Part shown: positions 49,080 to 58,175 of the stretch, one piece after another
Layout: every line of letters begins with the position of its first letter
Position numbering within the stretch: the stretch's first letter is position 1
NCBI RefSeq assembly: GCF_946998835.1
Contig: NZ_CAMQAZ010000011.1
Coordinates: 12,512 to 76,511 of the forward strand
Direction: 5' to 3'
Source of the DNA: an uncultured Corynebacterium sp.
GTDB lineage: Bacteria > Actinomycetota > Actinomycetes > Mycobacteriales > Mycobacteriaceae
Length of the DNA stretch: 64,000 nt
The notes under the pieces: model-generated
The model's input: the letters and a program-made list of their open reading frames with translations, nothing else
Told to the model about the DNA's origin: nothing
Databases searched by the model: none
Position numbers and translations under genes: made by a program

Positions 49080-52000
49080 TTATCCGATCAGCTCGCGCAT
49101 TTTCCTGTCTAACTCTATCCTGCTTGGCAGCAGCACTTCATCCGGGATTAGTGTCCGCCCTGCCGACACGTAGAAGAATCCCGCTTCGATGTCTCCAGGT
49201 GAGGTTTCCATCCCCATTTCGCGCAGCCTATCTGACCACGCCAGCCGGTAAATCGCCAGCTGTAGAGCCGCTACTTCCCGGTCCTTGCCGCGCGGCATCT
49301 GGCCGGTCTTCCAGTCAATGACGCTCCATTTTCCGTTGTCATTAAACACCGCGTCAATTCGACCGACGACCCGCCGCTGCCCGATAGCAATTTCGAAAGG
49401 CACCTCCACGTACGCCGGCGTACGATTGGCCCACTCAGATGCCTCGAAGTTCGCCTTCAATTTCTCCAGTTCGCGTTCCGATGCCCCTTGCTCCGTACCG
49501 AGGAAATCATCCAGCTGGTCGCCGAAGAGATCCTCATCATCGAGCAAGCTGTGTGCGCCGAAGCGATTTTCCAACCAGGCGTGGAATTCCGTGCCTCTGC
49601 GCGCAAATCGGTTTGGTTTAAAGGGCACTGGGCGTGCTTTACGACGGGCAAACGCGACCGGATCCGCAATCATTGCCTGATACTCGCTGGTGGACATACT
49701 TGTCGGCATTGGTAGAAGAATCTCCTCTGCCCTAGCTCGAAGAATTTCGTCTACTAGAATCGTCGTTTCCGTCTCCCATACCTCGGACAGGTCTCCGGCG
49801 ATTGGTCGCTCATTCTGACCTTCATCCAGGTAGTGGATGACGCTTTCGGCGGCTCTCTGAACGCTATCCCGACGGTTGCCCAGAGTATCGACGGGCCAGA
49901 CCACGCCATCAACCGCAGTGTCACAGTCGAGATCGATTTCGGTCTCCGCTACCTCGGGGTCTTCCCCTTCTGCCCACGACACCACGTAGTCACTGAACTC
50001 CGCGGCGATGGCAGCGAAGTCGGCCGACACATCGGTGGGGTTTTTCAAAGTCGGTTTGGGCCACTTACTTGCTGTGACAATGAGCTTTTTCGCAGAGCGA
50101 GTCATCGCAACGTAGAAGAGCCGCTGTTGTTCTTCCCTTTCTACTTCTCGTAGCTCTTCCTTGTAGGCTTTGATTTCCTTGTTGAGGTCGGTCTGGTTGT
50201 CTGCGCCTGATAGGTCCAGTTCGGGGGCGTCGCTATCGACAGAATCAGCGACGGGAGCCCAATCGCCTGCCGCAGGTTGCGCTGCATCCTCTGTGTTTTC
50301 TGGATCCTCTGTGCTTTCTGCACTAACCGTTAACGAATCCACTTGCGTAATTGCACCAGGAGGAAGTTGAACCGAATTGCTGAGCCACGATGACAAATCA
50401 ACTTTGTCGAACTTGCTGGTGGTGATGCCCGGTACAGCAACCGTGTCCCACTCCAGCCCCTTTGACTTGTGCATGGTCATAATTTGCACGCAGTTTTCCG
50501 GCATGTTCAGGGGTGCCCGTTCCAAACCGTCATCGTGTTCAACAGCGAATTCCAGATAGTTCAAAAAACCTGTCACGTCGTCCGAGATATTTTGGGAATA
50601 CGCCGCAGCAATATCGACAAACCTATCCAAGTGGGCAGTTGTAGGCCTAGTAATCGCGGTGGCAGAACCGTATTGCCCCGCCGCTGCTTCTACGCGAATT
50701 CCAAATTCAGTGGCGATGTCTTCAACCAGCTCCGGCAGCGGCTTATTCAATGAGAATCGACGTAGTTTTCGTAGGCTTGCACCCAACTGCGCGATGCGCG
50801 CCATTGCTTCATCGGTGTAATTCAGTGACTCACTGCAGACCAGTGGCCCGTTTTCTTCAACGCTGCCGCGCGCCAACGGGGTGCCGTCTTGAAAGCGGAT
50901 ATCAGGGTCGGCGATGGCGTGCCCCAGACCCACCACTGACGTTGCTGCTTCGGCATCCTCTAAAAGCTGATCGTACTGGCGAGCAAGCTCGGCGACTGGT
51001 GAAGAATCCGTGGTTTCCTCAGAGCTGTCCTTCTTTCGGGCAAGTTCATCTCTACTCGCCATCGCCAGCTGGTCTGCACGAATGCGAAGTGCCTTCACGT
51101 CTGCAGCACCCAAATTAAACTGTGGGCTGAGCAGCAAACGCAGTGCGTCCTGATCTGAGCCGGGATCAACCAGCACCTTCATCACCGAGGTAATATCCAT
51201 GACCTCGGGCAAATGCAGGAGACCAGCAAGCCCCACGATGATTGCGGGAACACCCCGCTCAGACAACGCATCTAGGAAAACAGCCGATTCGGCATTTGTC
51301 CGAACCAGGATAGCGGCATCGAGCTTGTCACCTGCCGCTTCGCATTCGCGCAACTGCGCTTCCATGCAGTCTGCGATGTAAGCAACTTCCTCTTCCCCGG
51401 TCATGGTGAAAGCTAGCTGAACCTCGCCCTGTCCGGCCTTTGGACCAGCATCCAGCGCCTCTACCGTACGAGCCTCTCCCGCGAATGCACGGTCGGAGAC
51501 CGCGTTAGCAAGTTGCAGCACGGACTGCGGATTTCGCCAAGAAATGGTTAGCTGCTTTTTCTCTGCCGGCTGCCCATCAGACCGCGGAAAGTCGTTGACA
51601 AACTGCACGAGGTTTTCGGCGGTTGCTCCTCGCCACCCATAAATCGCCTGCATCGGATCCCCCACTGCAGTGACACAACTGCCGGAGAACAGCGCACGTA
51701 GGAATAGTCGCTGTGTATGCGACGTGTCCTGGTACTCGTCGAGCATGATGACCTTGAAACGTCGTCGCTCCCCTTCCCCGACCTCCGTAAAGTCAGTGGC
51801 GAGCCGCGCTGCCCTAGCCATCTGCATACCGAAAGTAGCGACGTTTTCCTCATTGCAGCGAGCTCGGACTTGTTCTACTAGCGGAAGAATCTCCAATCTT
51901 TCCCGCTGCTTATCGACGATGCTCTGCAATTCGCCAATCAATCCATCGCCTTTCCCCTTCCTCGGGGTCTGTTCAATATTGCTGATGAATGCTTCAGTTT

Positions 52001-52592
52001 CCTCGCGGATTGCCTGGGGCGTAGACAAATTCGAGTCGATGTTCGCCCCTAGCTCAATAATGCGACTGGCCAGCGTCGATGGCGTAACGTCAACATCAAT
52101 TGACTTCACACCGCGAGCAACTTCCCACGCCAGCTGCCACTGTGTCGCACCATCCATAATGGTGACACCCGGTTCAGTGGGCAGCAAAAGACCGTAATTG
52201 CTCACCACTTCCGAGGCATAGGCATCGTAAGTGAGTGTGGTCGGCGCAATGACCTCAAGACTTTCTAGTACCTCTGGTGAAGCTTGCGCACGAAATGCAG
52301 CCGAGGAAGCAAGCGCATTCAGCTGCTGACGGATACGGACACCGAGCTCGCGAGCCGCCTTCCTGGTGAAGGTCAAACCCAGTACTTCTTCGGGTCGGAT
52401 AAAGCCATTGGCGACTAGCCACACAACACGCGCAGCCATCGTCGCTGTCTTTCCAGCACCAGCGCCGGCCACAACGAGCATCGGTTCCATCGGCGCACCA
52501 ATGACTGCCGCTTGTTGCGGTGTAGGCGGGAAGTCCTGCCCCATCATTTCCGACAGAGTGACGGGATTAATAATGGTACGTTCCTCCGACAT
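49080..52592 (-). CDS. adnB: AdnB-like ATP-dependent helicase-nuclease subunit (1170 aa)
   Basis: Motor-nuclease subunit of the mycobacterial-type AdnAB, which resects double-strand breaks. The UvrD-like motor shows Walker A VVAGAGAGKTATMAARV, GLTFTRKAARELGVRI, MLDEYQDTSHTQRL, VGDPMQAIYGWRGA and the C-terminal MTMHKSKGLEWDTVAV and QQRLFYVAMTRSAKKLIV. The C-terminal RecB-family nuclease has GTEFHAWLENRFGAH, RVVGRIDAVFNDNGKWSVID and DWKTGQMPRGKD (metal ligands and Lys). An acidic spacer (VDSDAPELDLSGADNQ) separates parts. ATG 52592 follows the adnA stop by two bases, so translation is coupled. The homologue is Rv3201c. Confidence 0.92.
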   Translation of the reverse strand: MSEERTIINPVTLSEMMGQDFPPTPQQAAVIGAPMEPMLVVAGAGAGKTATMAARVVWLVANGFIRPEEVLGLTFTRKAARELGVRIRQQLNALASSAAFRAQASPEVLESLEVIAPTTLTYDAYASEVVSNYGLLLPTEPGVTIMDGATQWQLAWEVARGVKSIDVDVTPSTLASRIIELGANIDSNLSTPQAIREETEAFISNIEQTPRKGKGDGLIGELQSIVDKQRERLEILPLVEQVRARCNEENVATFGMQMARAARLATDFTEVGEGERRRFKVIMLDEYQDTSHTQRLFLRALFSGSCVTAVGDPMQAIYGWRGATAENLVQFVNDFPRSDGQPAEKKQLTISWRNPQSVLQLANAVSDRAFAGEARTVEALDAGPKAGQGEVQLAFTMTGEEEVAYIADCMEAQLRECEAAGDKLDAAILVRTNAESAVFLDALSERGVPAIIVGLAGLLHLPEVMDITSVMKVLVDPGSDQDALRLLLSPQFNLGAADVKALRIRADQLAMASRDELARKKDSSEETTDSSPVAELARQYDQLLEDAEAATSVVGLGHAIADPDIRFQDGTPLARGSVEENGPLVCSESLNYTDEAMARIAQLGASLRKLRRFSLNKPLPELVEDIATEFGIRVEAAAGQYGSATAITRPTTAHLDRFVDIAAAYSQNISDDVTGFLNYLEFAVEHDDGLERAPLNMPENCVQIMTMHKSKGLEWDTVAVPGITTSKFDKVDLSSWLSNSVQLPPGAITQVDSLTVSAESTEDPENTEDAAQPAAGDWAPVADSVDSDAPELDLSGADNQTDLNKEIKAYKEELREVEREEQQRLFYVAMTRSAKKLIVTASKWPKPTLKNPTDVSADFAAIAAEFSDYVVSWAEGEDPEVAETEIDLDCDTAVDGVVWPVDTLGNRRDSVQRAAESVIHYLDEGQNERPIAGDLSEVWETETTILVDEILRARAEEILLPMPTSMSTSEYQAMIADPVAFARRKARPVPFKPNRFARRGTEFHAWLENRFGAHSLLDDEDLFGDQLDDFLGTEQGASERELEKLKANFEASEWANRTPAYVEVPFEIAIGQRRVVGRIDAVFNDNGKWSVIDWKTGQMPRGKDREVAALQLAIYRLAWSDRLREMGMETSPGDIEAGFFYVSAGRTLIPDEVLLPSRIELDRKMRELIG

Positions 52593-52594
52593 GG

Positions 52595-55500
52595 TTACCG
52601 CTTCCCTTCTGCTGCCGGGCACGCTTTCGAAAGCGTGCAGAACTTGCAATGATCACCAGCAAGCGCCAGTGCGCGCGGACCAGTCGCCGCACGTGCTACC
52701 TGCTCGACGCGACGTTCCCAGTCAGCCAACTTGTCATCCGTGAGCTTTGACTGCTCTCGGCTAGTGATGATGGTTTTGTTGTGGGACTTTCGCGGAAATA
52801 CCAGAAACGCCCCAGACTGCTCAACACCTTCGCCGTCGGCAATGGCAAGATTGCCTCCGCGTTCAACGAGCTGTCCCTTGGACAACGCCAGCTGATACGT
52901 AGCCAACTGTGCGTGCTCTTCAACTTCTTTAGCGGTTGGTGGTGTTTTCCCGGTTTTAATATCCACGATTTGAACCGCACCATCAGCGTCTTCAATCAAC
53001 CGGTCGATTCGTCCGACAATCACGATGTCGTCATTGATGGCCACCTTTACCGGAACCTCGGTTCCGACATCTTTCTTCGTCTCAATCCATCGCTGCCAAT
53101 CCTCCAGTGCTGTCAACCAAGTCTCTTCCTCCGCACGCTTACGCCACTCCGGATCGTCGGACAGGTCGCCAAAAACGCGCTGGATCTCGGACTGCGCTTC
53201 AGGCACGGTCACTCCCCGCGCCACGGCTTCCACGGCTAAGTGCAGCAGAGAGCCCAAGTACATAGCCGATGTAGGTGCGGATTTATCCAACATGGCCCTC
53301 AGCGGACAACTCAAAGTTGCTTCCACCTTGGACGGATTGATTCTCATTGGCTTTGTATTATTGACAAGCTCTGAGGTCGATGGCGAACGCAGTCCCCACC
53401 AGGTGCGTGGGTGCGCCCCGGGGACACCAACCTGCGCCAATCGCGCAAGTTGACGTGCAGCTTGTCGGCGCCGCGTCTCAGTCTCCGCGTCATCAACAAC
53501 AGCTGCGCGCAACTCTGCCAGGAGTGACTCCACAGAAAGCACCCGCGGCAGGCCTTCGCCGACCCAGGTGCCGCCTTCTGCTTCGGCACCATGTGCGTCG
53601 CCAGCGCTTGCACCAGCGACCGCTACCTCGGTGGCTTCTACCTCGGAGTCCTCAGCAGCGGAGGAGCCGTCCAACTTCTTCACGGAATCCGGCACCGAGA
53701 TGCCGAGCTTTTCACCGAGCTCGACAATAAAAGGACTGGGAACTCCGACATCATCAGGAGAATCCACCGCTGTCAGCAGTACGCTGTCGCTTGCGCGCGA
53801 TACCGCAACATGCAACAAACGGCGTTCCTCTGCCAGTGCATCCGCCATGGAATTGATGTACTCCCGCGGTTGAATCCCGTGGTCCACCAGACCGATGAAC
53901 TCGTTCTGTTTCATCACTGATCCGGTCACGCCGAGGCTGGGCCACTGCCCTTCCTGGATTCCAACAACGGCTACTGCCTTCCACTGCCTGCCCAGAGCTG
54001 CGTGTGCTGAGAGAATGCGCACTGCATCGCGTTCCACCCCGCTGCGGTCACGTGAACCAATAGGTAGCTCCTGCTCTTCCACCGAAGCGATAAAACCAGA
54101 CACCGTCAACTTTGGGTTCAGCTCGACTCGGTCGCCAGCAAAGTCAAACAGTGCCATCACAGCATCCAAATCTCGGTCAGCCGAAGCCCCTGCTGTGCCA
54201 CCGCGCAACGATGCCGCCACAAGATGGTCTGCCAACCCCGTGGACTGCCAGATTGCCCACAATGTTGCTTCCACGCCGTCGCGCCGGGCTGCGCGCGCCG
54301 TGCTCAACAGGTTCAGTGGCACCTCCAGCGCCTGACGTTCACGCTGCGATAGAGACTCAATAAGTGCAACCTGCTCAGCCGTGAATTCGTCGGCTTTCAA
54401 TATTCCAATGAGCTGCGTCGCCGCCGCCTCGCCGAACAGGTCGGCTTTTCGGATCCCCCGCAGCAGACGCTCCTTGACGATTGGGTCCATGTTTACAAGT
54501 GGACCTGAAAGAAATTCATCCCACTCCACGTCATCGAGCTGCTTCATGGTTGCCCGCAGCGCCACCATCAACGCGCGTACCAACCGCTGGTGGCTCAACA
54601 CAATGTCTGTTGGATCAATCTGTACAGGCACACCCGCACGCGACAACGCACGGAACAGAGAAGACTCGCCAGCACCGGATCGGACGATTACTGCCATGTC
54701 TTTCCATGCCACGCCCTCGTCTATATGAAGGCGCCGGAAATAGTCCGCAACTGTGGCTCGCTGAGCACGTTCAGAAGGGTGAATAGTGATTCTTACAGCA
54801 CTTTTCGCTGCATGATTCTTCCCCTGTGCCGCGGTCTCATTACTGCTTCCACCACCGAACCTGCCAAGTTCATCTTCATCAGCAGTGCCGACAATGCCAC
54901 GATACGGGGGTGCCTTTGGCAATCGCTGAGAAACTGCGTTGGCTAACTCTGCAATATCAGCATTACAACGGTAGGAGTGCTGCAAGTGGATTGCTTTTTG
55001 CCTTGACTCACCGGCGGCGCGGAGGTAATCATTATTGGCCCCTCGGAAGTGAAATACCGACTGATCTTCATCGCCGGTAATGATGGCCACCGAAGCTTGC
55101 GACACAAAACGATCTACAAGTCTTGCAGCCTCTGGGGATAGGTGCTCAGCATCATCGACCAAAACCACTGACTTTCCCCACCGAGCCAAAGCTTGCGCAT
55201 CCGCGTCTAGCTCGGCCAGCGCAGCTGACACAATTTCCGCCGCGTTCAGGCTGGGTTCCCATGCCAACCGCATAGTCTGCTGATACTCAGCCATAAATTT
55301 GCCAGCTGCACTCCATGACTCAATGCCGTAGTCCACTCCCAGCTGCTGCAGCCGTTGGGCATCAATTCCACGCTCAGCTGCACGCAGCAAGAAATCACGC
55401 ACGGCACGGGAAAAACCGACTAGCGGAAGAGCCGGGCGCAACCGTTCTGGCCAATATGCACCGCCATCTTCAGCATGACCAGCCAGCAACTGTCTGACGA

Positions 55501-55969
55501 CGGCATCCTGGCGCGCCCCCGTAGTCAACGACGGCTCTGCCTCTCCACGGCTGACCACAGCATCACGCACCACTGCGAATGCAAGTGAATGCACAGCACG
55601 CACCATGCCACCTTGACCTGCCCCAACCGACCCTTCTTGCCCCAGGTCAGATACAAAACGTTGGTCAATATCCCGCCTCAAGGCCGCAGCAGCCTCTTTT
55701 GACTGCGACACCACCAAAATGCTGTCCGCCGGAATACCCGCCTTGATATAGTCCACCGCGAGATCAACTAATAACGCGCTCTTGCCTGTACCGGGACCAC
55801 CCAAAACGCGCACCACAGGCTGGTTTACAACCGCATCCCCCACGACGAGCGACTGGTTATGGGAAGGGAAAAGGGCCTCTACCGCAGTACCTGACCACTG
55901 CCGGCGACGAGGAGGTTCTTCCTGGACGAACCGTACCTTCGGCATACCATCTACGTTCATGTGCACCAT
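52595..55969 (-). CDS. adnA: AdnA-like helicase-nuclease subunit with Fe-S cysteines (1124 aa)
   Basis: Partner subunit of AdnB. The N-terminal motor-like domain carries VLGGPGTGKSALLVDLAV, SILVVSQSKEAAAALRRD, VVLVDDAEHLSPEAARLV, ITGDEDQSVFHFRG and SYRCNADI; motif II is degenerate (DDAEH instead of DEAQ), in line with AdnA being the less active motor. The C-terminal nuclease has GSLLHLAVEAVARG, IVGRIDRLIEDADGAVQIVD, DIKTGKTPPTAKE, and the cysteines ATLSCPLRAM and HCKFCTLSKACP, which would bind a 4Fe-4S cluster. ATG 55969 is used, with no ribosome site; MNVDG three codons later is possible. The homologue is Rv3202c. Confidence 0.92.
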   Translation of the reverse strand: MVHMNVDGMPKVRFVQEEPPRRRQWSGTAVEALFPSHNQSLVVGDAVVNQPVVRVLGGPGTGKSALLVDLAVDYIKAGIPADSILVVSQSKEAAAALRRDIDQRFVSDLGQEGSVGAGQGGMVRAVHSLAFAVVRDAVVSRGEAEPSLTTGARQDAVVRQLLAGHAEDGGAYWPERLRPALPLVGFSRAVRDFLLRAAERGIDAQRLQQLGVDYGIESWSAAGKFMAEYQQTMRLAWEPSLNAAEIVSAALAELDADAQALARWGKSVVLVDDAEHLSPEAARLVDRFVSQASVAIITGDEDQSVFHFRGANNDYLRAAGESRQKAIHLQHSYRCNADIAELANAVSQRLPKAPPYRGIVGTADEDELGRFGGGSSNETAAQGKNHAAKSAVRITIHPSERAQRATVADYFRRLHIDEGVAWKDMAVIVRSGAGESSLFRALSRAGVPVQIDPTDIVLSHQRLVRALMVALRATMKQLDDVEWDEFLSGPLVNMDPIVKERLLRGIRKADLFGEAAATQLIGILKADEFTAEQVALIESLSQRERQALEVPLNLLSTARAARRDGVEATLWAIWQSTGLADHLVAASLRGGTAGASADRDLDAVMALFDFAGDRVELNPKLTVSGFIASVEEQELPIGSRDRSGVERDAVRILSAHAALGRQWKAVAVVGIQEGQWPSLGVTGSVMKQNEFIGLVDHGIQPREYINSMADALAEERRLLHVAVSRASDSVLLTAVDSPDDVGVPSPFIVELGEKLGISVPDSVKKLDGSSAAEDSEVEATEVAVAGASAGDAHGAEAEGGTWVGEGLPRVLSVESLLAELRAAVVDDAETETRRRQAARQLARLAQVGVPGAHPRTWWGLRSPSTSELVNNTKPMRINPSKVEATLSCPLRAMLDKSAPTSAMYLGSLLHLAVEAVARGVTVPEAQSEIQRVFGDLSDDPEWRKRAEEETWLTALEDWQRWIETKKDVGTEVPVKVAINDDIVIVGRIDRLIEDADGAVQIVDIKTGKTPPTAKEVEEHAQLATYQLALSKGQLVERGGNLAIADGEGVEQSGAFLVFPRKSHNKTIITSREQSKLTDDKLADWERRVEQVARAATGPRALALAGDHCKFCTLSKACPAAEGKR

Positions 55970-56009
55970 TGTGGCACAACCCCCGGACCCGCATTCGCAC
56001 GTCCGTTCG

Positions 56010-56031
56010 AAAAAGGGGGAGCATTACCCCC
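56010..56031 (-). terminator. Terminator between the phosphotransferase-like gene and adnA
   Basis: Stem GGGGG/CCCCC with a seven-base loop is followed on the minus strand by TTTTTCG. A second hairpin (GCTGCGG/CCGCAGC, 56032-56056) lies just before it. It separates the 56082-56939 gene from the adnA-adnB unit. Confidence 0.7.
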
Positions 56032-56061
56032 GCTGCGGCCTCAAAACCGCCGCAGCTGCCG

Positions 56062-56096
56062 CTAAAGCGAGTCCGCCAGAACTAAAGCGAGTCTGC
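56062..56096. repeat. 15-bp duplication over the stop codon of the phosphotransferase-like gene
   Basis: CTAAAGCGAGTCCGC at 56062-56076 and CTAAAGCGAGTCTGC at 56082-56096 (14 of 15 matches, 20-base period). The right copy begins with the stop codon (56082-56084) and the last codons of the gene. Confidence 0.8.
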
Positions 56097-56939
56097 TACA
56101 AACGCGCGCACAAGCGAAGCCGCGCGGAAAAGCCCCCGATAAGCACCCGGCTGCGATTCCGGACCAACCGCGTGCGCAAACAGCCGGTAACACATCGCCC
56201 GCACAATCAGCTGCCCAAAATCGGGCAGATGATCAAAGCGTCGCAGCAACTCCTCATCAGCGCCCATCATGGACAGGCAGTCCACTGCCGCCAGGGCAGC
56301 TGTCCAACCGCGGACATGCCACGCTGGCACGACATCGGTGAGAACCGGGGCGGCCGTGCCGTCGTAAAGCAGCGTGCCGACGAAATCCGCGTGACAGACC
56401 TGCAGGAGCTCCGTTGGCACAACCATCTCTGCCCGAAGTTGAAGAAGGTCACCGGCGATGGTGAGAGCTTCGGCGCAGTCGGCGCGAGGGACACTGTTGG
56501 GGTCGAGAAGCTGCTCGAGAATCCCAATCGGATCGGCCGCCCAAGCAGCGCGATCGCACATAACAAAGTAATCCGGCTCTTTGTCGAGGAGGAACTGCGG
56601 CCGTTCAATGTTGGCAAGCGATTCTTCGACGCGCCCAGCGGCCACGATGGTCTCATCCGCACGGAGCGAGAACTCGCCAGGAAGAAAATGACGGGCCTGC
56701 CACCCGGCGATAACCAACCGGCCATCGCTGGCGCGCACGGATTTCGCAACGCGTACGCCGTCAACATCAAGCGCACTGCGAACCTTTGCCGACCACAGGG
56801 CCTGAGCTGAATTATGCACTGGCGACAACACGATGGAACTGTCATAAACCCAGCCATTGTCCCATGCACGCCCGGCGCGACGCGGCTCGCCTTCAGCACC
56901 AAATGCTTCTAGCACTCGGTCAGGAGGGGTGGTAATCAT
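56082..56939 (-). CDS. Phosphotransferase-like protein, TIGR02569 actinobacterial family (285 aa)
   Basis: The protein fits an actinobacterial family distantly related to aminoglycoside phosphotransferases (Rv3205c type). The conserved segments are PPDRVLEAFGA, RAWDNGWVYDSSIVLSP, ALDVDGVRVAKSVRASDGRLVIAGWQA (in parts), HFLPGEFSLRADET, a catalytic-loop-like VCHADFVGTLLYDGTAAPVLTDV (HxDxxxxN is degenerate: HADFVGT) and WHVRGWTAALAAVD. Kinase activity is therefore doubtful and the substrate unknown. It lies between DUF3152 and adnA, as in mycobacteria but without moeB. GAGG precedes ATG 56939 at ~15 bases, so initiation is weak. Confidence 0.8.
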   Translation of the reverse strand: MITTPPDRVLEAFGAEGEPRRAGRAWDNGWVYDSSIVLSPVHNSAQALWSAKVRSALDVDGVRVAKSVRASDGRLVIAGWQARHFLPGEFSLRADETIVAAGRVEESLANIERPQFLLDKEPDYFVMCDRAAWAADPIGILEQLLDPNSVPRADCAEALTIAGDLLQLRAEMVVPTELLQVCHADFVGTLLYDGTAAPVLTDVVPAWHVRGWTAALAAVDCLSMMGADEELLRRFDHLPDFGQLIVRAMCYRLFAHAVGPESQPGAYRGLFRAASLVRAFVADSL

Positions 56940-56948
56940 AGGCAGCTA

Positions 56949-57857
56949 CTACCTCGCTTCCTGAGTCGGCGCGGCCGCATCATCGTCCGCCCCGAAAGGA
57001 TATGGCCAGCCGTTGACAGAACATGTCTTGCCATCGCCCTGATAAACCTCATTGCTGTCGATAGCGTGCAACTCATCGTTCGACACGCTCAGGGTCTGCT
57101 GCATCATAATCGGCGCAATGCCGCCGTCCCTCGGACAGGGCTCATGGACTGCGTACCCAAGACCGTGGCCAACCTCATGATTGATGAGGTATTGCCGGTA
57201 AAAGCCCAAATCACCTTCAAACGGCAGGGCACCACGGACCCAACGGGCGATATTGACAATCACACGGCCCGGCTCGCCTTCTTGCTGCCCCGACAGGAAG
57301 CAAGAGGTCTCCATCCCCAAGGTGTTTCCGCACAACTGATGCGCGGTCTCCGTCGCGGCCAGCTGCACGACCATGGTCGGTTCCTGGTCTCGCGGCACAC
57401 TCTCAAATGAATAATCCGGGTTAGCGGTCCAGCCGCGGGGATCCGTCAGAATCGAGTTCACGGTCTCTGCAAACGCGCGTTCTCCGCCAATCGACGGGAC
57501 ATCGATGTTGTCCTCAATTTCGACGGAGTACCTGACCTGGAGCTGACGCCCCTCGCCCACACGGGGAATTGGCACGGTGACATCTTTAAAATTGCCCGAG
57601 GTTTTCGTGGCAAAGTCAGGGCCAGGCGGCAATTGGCCTCCCTCGTAGCCGTCACCGTATCCGTCTCCTGGCACTGGGCCAGACCGACCGTTGCTATCTT
57701 GCGAGGCAACAGTGCCGTTACCAGGGCCTAAGGGGTCATTCTCAGCAGTGAAAATATCGAAGAGAATGATGACAGTGAGCACGACAAGTACCGGGATGGC
57801 ATAAGCGCGCCATCCCCAATGTCGTGCGATGCGTACGAGAAAGGGTTCTTGCGACAT
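56949..57857 (-). CDS. DUF3152 membrane-anchored zincin-like protein (302 aa)
   Basis: One N-terminal membrane segment (WRAYAIPVLVVLTVIILFDIF, part) is followed by a Gly/Pro/Tyr-rich linker (PGDGYGDGYEGGQLPPGP) and an extracytoplasmic DUF3152 domain with QLQVRYSVEIEDNIDV, a disulfide-like pair of Cys (HQLCGNTLG, TSCFLSG), the zinc site INHEVGHGLGYAVHEPCP (HExxH-like HEVGH with a further His) and IMMQQTLSV. This resembles a secreted metalloprotease of the Rv3207c type. Its ATG overlaps the DUF3107 stop by one base. Substrate unknown. Confidence 0.88.
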   Translation of the reverse strand: MSQEPFLVRIARHWGWRAYAIPVLVVLTVIILFDIFTAENDPLGPGNGTVASQDSNGRSGPVPGDGYGDGYEGGQLPPGPDFATKTSGNFKDVTVPIPRVGEGRQLQVRYSVEIEDNIDVPSIGGERAFAETVNSILTDPRGWTANPDYSFESVPRDQEPTMVVQLAATETAHQLCGNTLGMETSCFLSGQQEGEPGRVIVNIARWVRGALPFEGDLGFYRQYLINHEVGHGLGYAVHEPCPRDGGIAPIMMQQTLSVSNDELHAIDSNEVYQGDGKTCSVNGWPYPFGADDDAAAPTQEAR

Positions 57858-58081
57858 TAGGCGAAGAAGCCAACCTTGCGGTCCGCACTATTGCCGGTTC
57901 GAACGTAGGCAACCTTGTCGGCGTTAATTAGGTACTCATGTCCAGCACCGTCGGTGAGCTCAATAACGCCCTCGCCAGCGGCCAACTTCTGGGAGATAGT
58001 CGCCTTGGTCTCCTCACCGCCGGCAACGTTTTCAATGTTCAGCTCGCGAGTGTTGTCTGCGAATCCAATAGTGATGTCCAT
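57857..58081 (-). CDS. DUF3107 protein (74 aa)
   Basis: A small conserved actinobacterial protein (Rv3208A, TB9.4 type). It begins MDITIGFADNTRELNIENV and has IELTDGAGHEYLINADKVAY and the end ADRKVGFFA, matching the family end to end. An upstream in-frame ATG (58093) has AGGA six bases before it and could be the true start, adding four residues. The gene is divergent from the DEAD-box helicase and coupled to DUF3152 (one-base overlap). Function unknown. Confidence 0.85.
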   Translation of the reverse strand: MDITIGFADNTRELNIENVAGGEETKATISQKLAAGEGVIELTDGAGHEYLINADKVAYVRTGNSADRKVGFFA

Positions 58082-58175
58082 AGGTGACATCATAACCATT
58101 CCTAAAGCAGCTAGGATTAGAGAGAATGATTTGGCCGTCGTGTCATGTGAGATTGTAGACAGCAAAGGAGTCGCC

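Noticed and set aside
52595..55969. Reading AdnA/AdnB as AddA/AddB or RecBCD
   Set aside because: Gene order (phosphotransferase-like, AdnA, AdnB, K+ channel, UvrD2) and both subunits having a UvrD-like motor plus nuclease fit the mycobacterial AdnAB, not AddAB.
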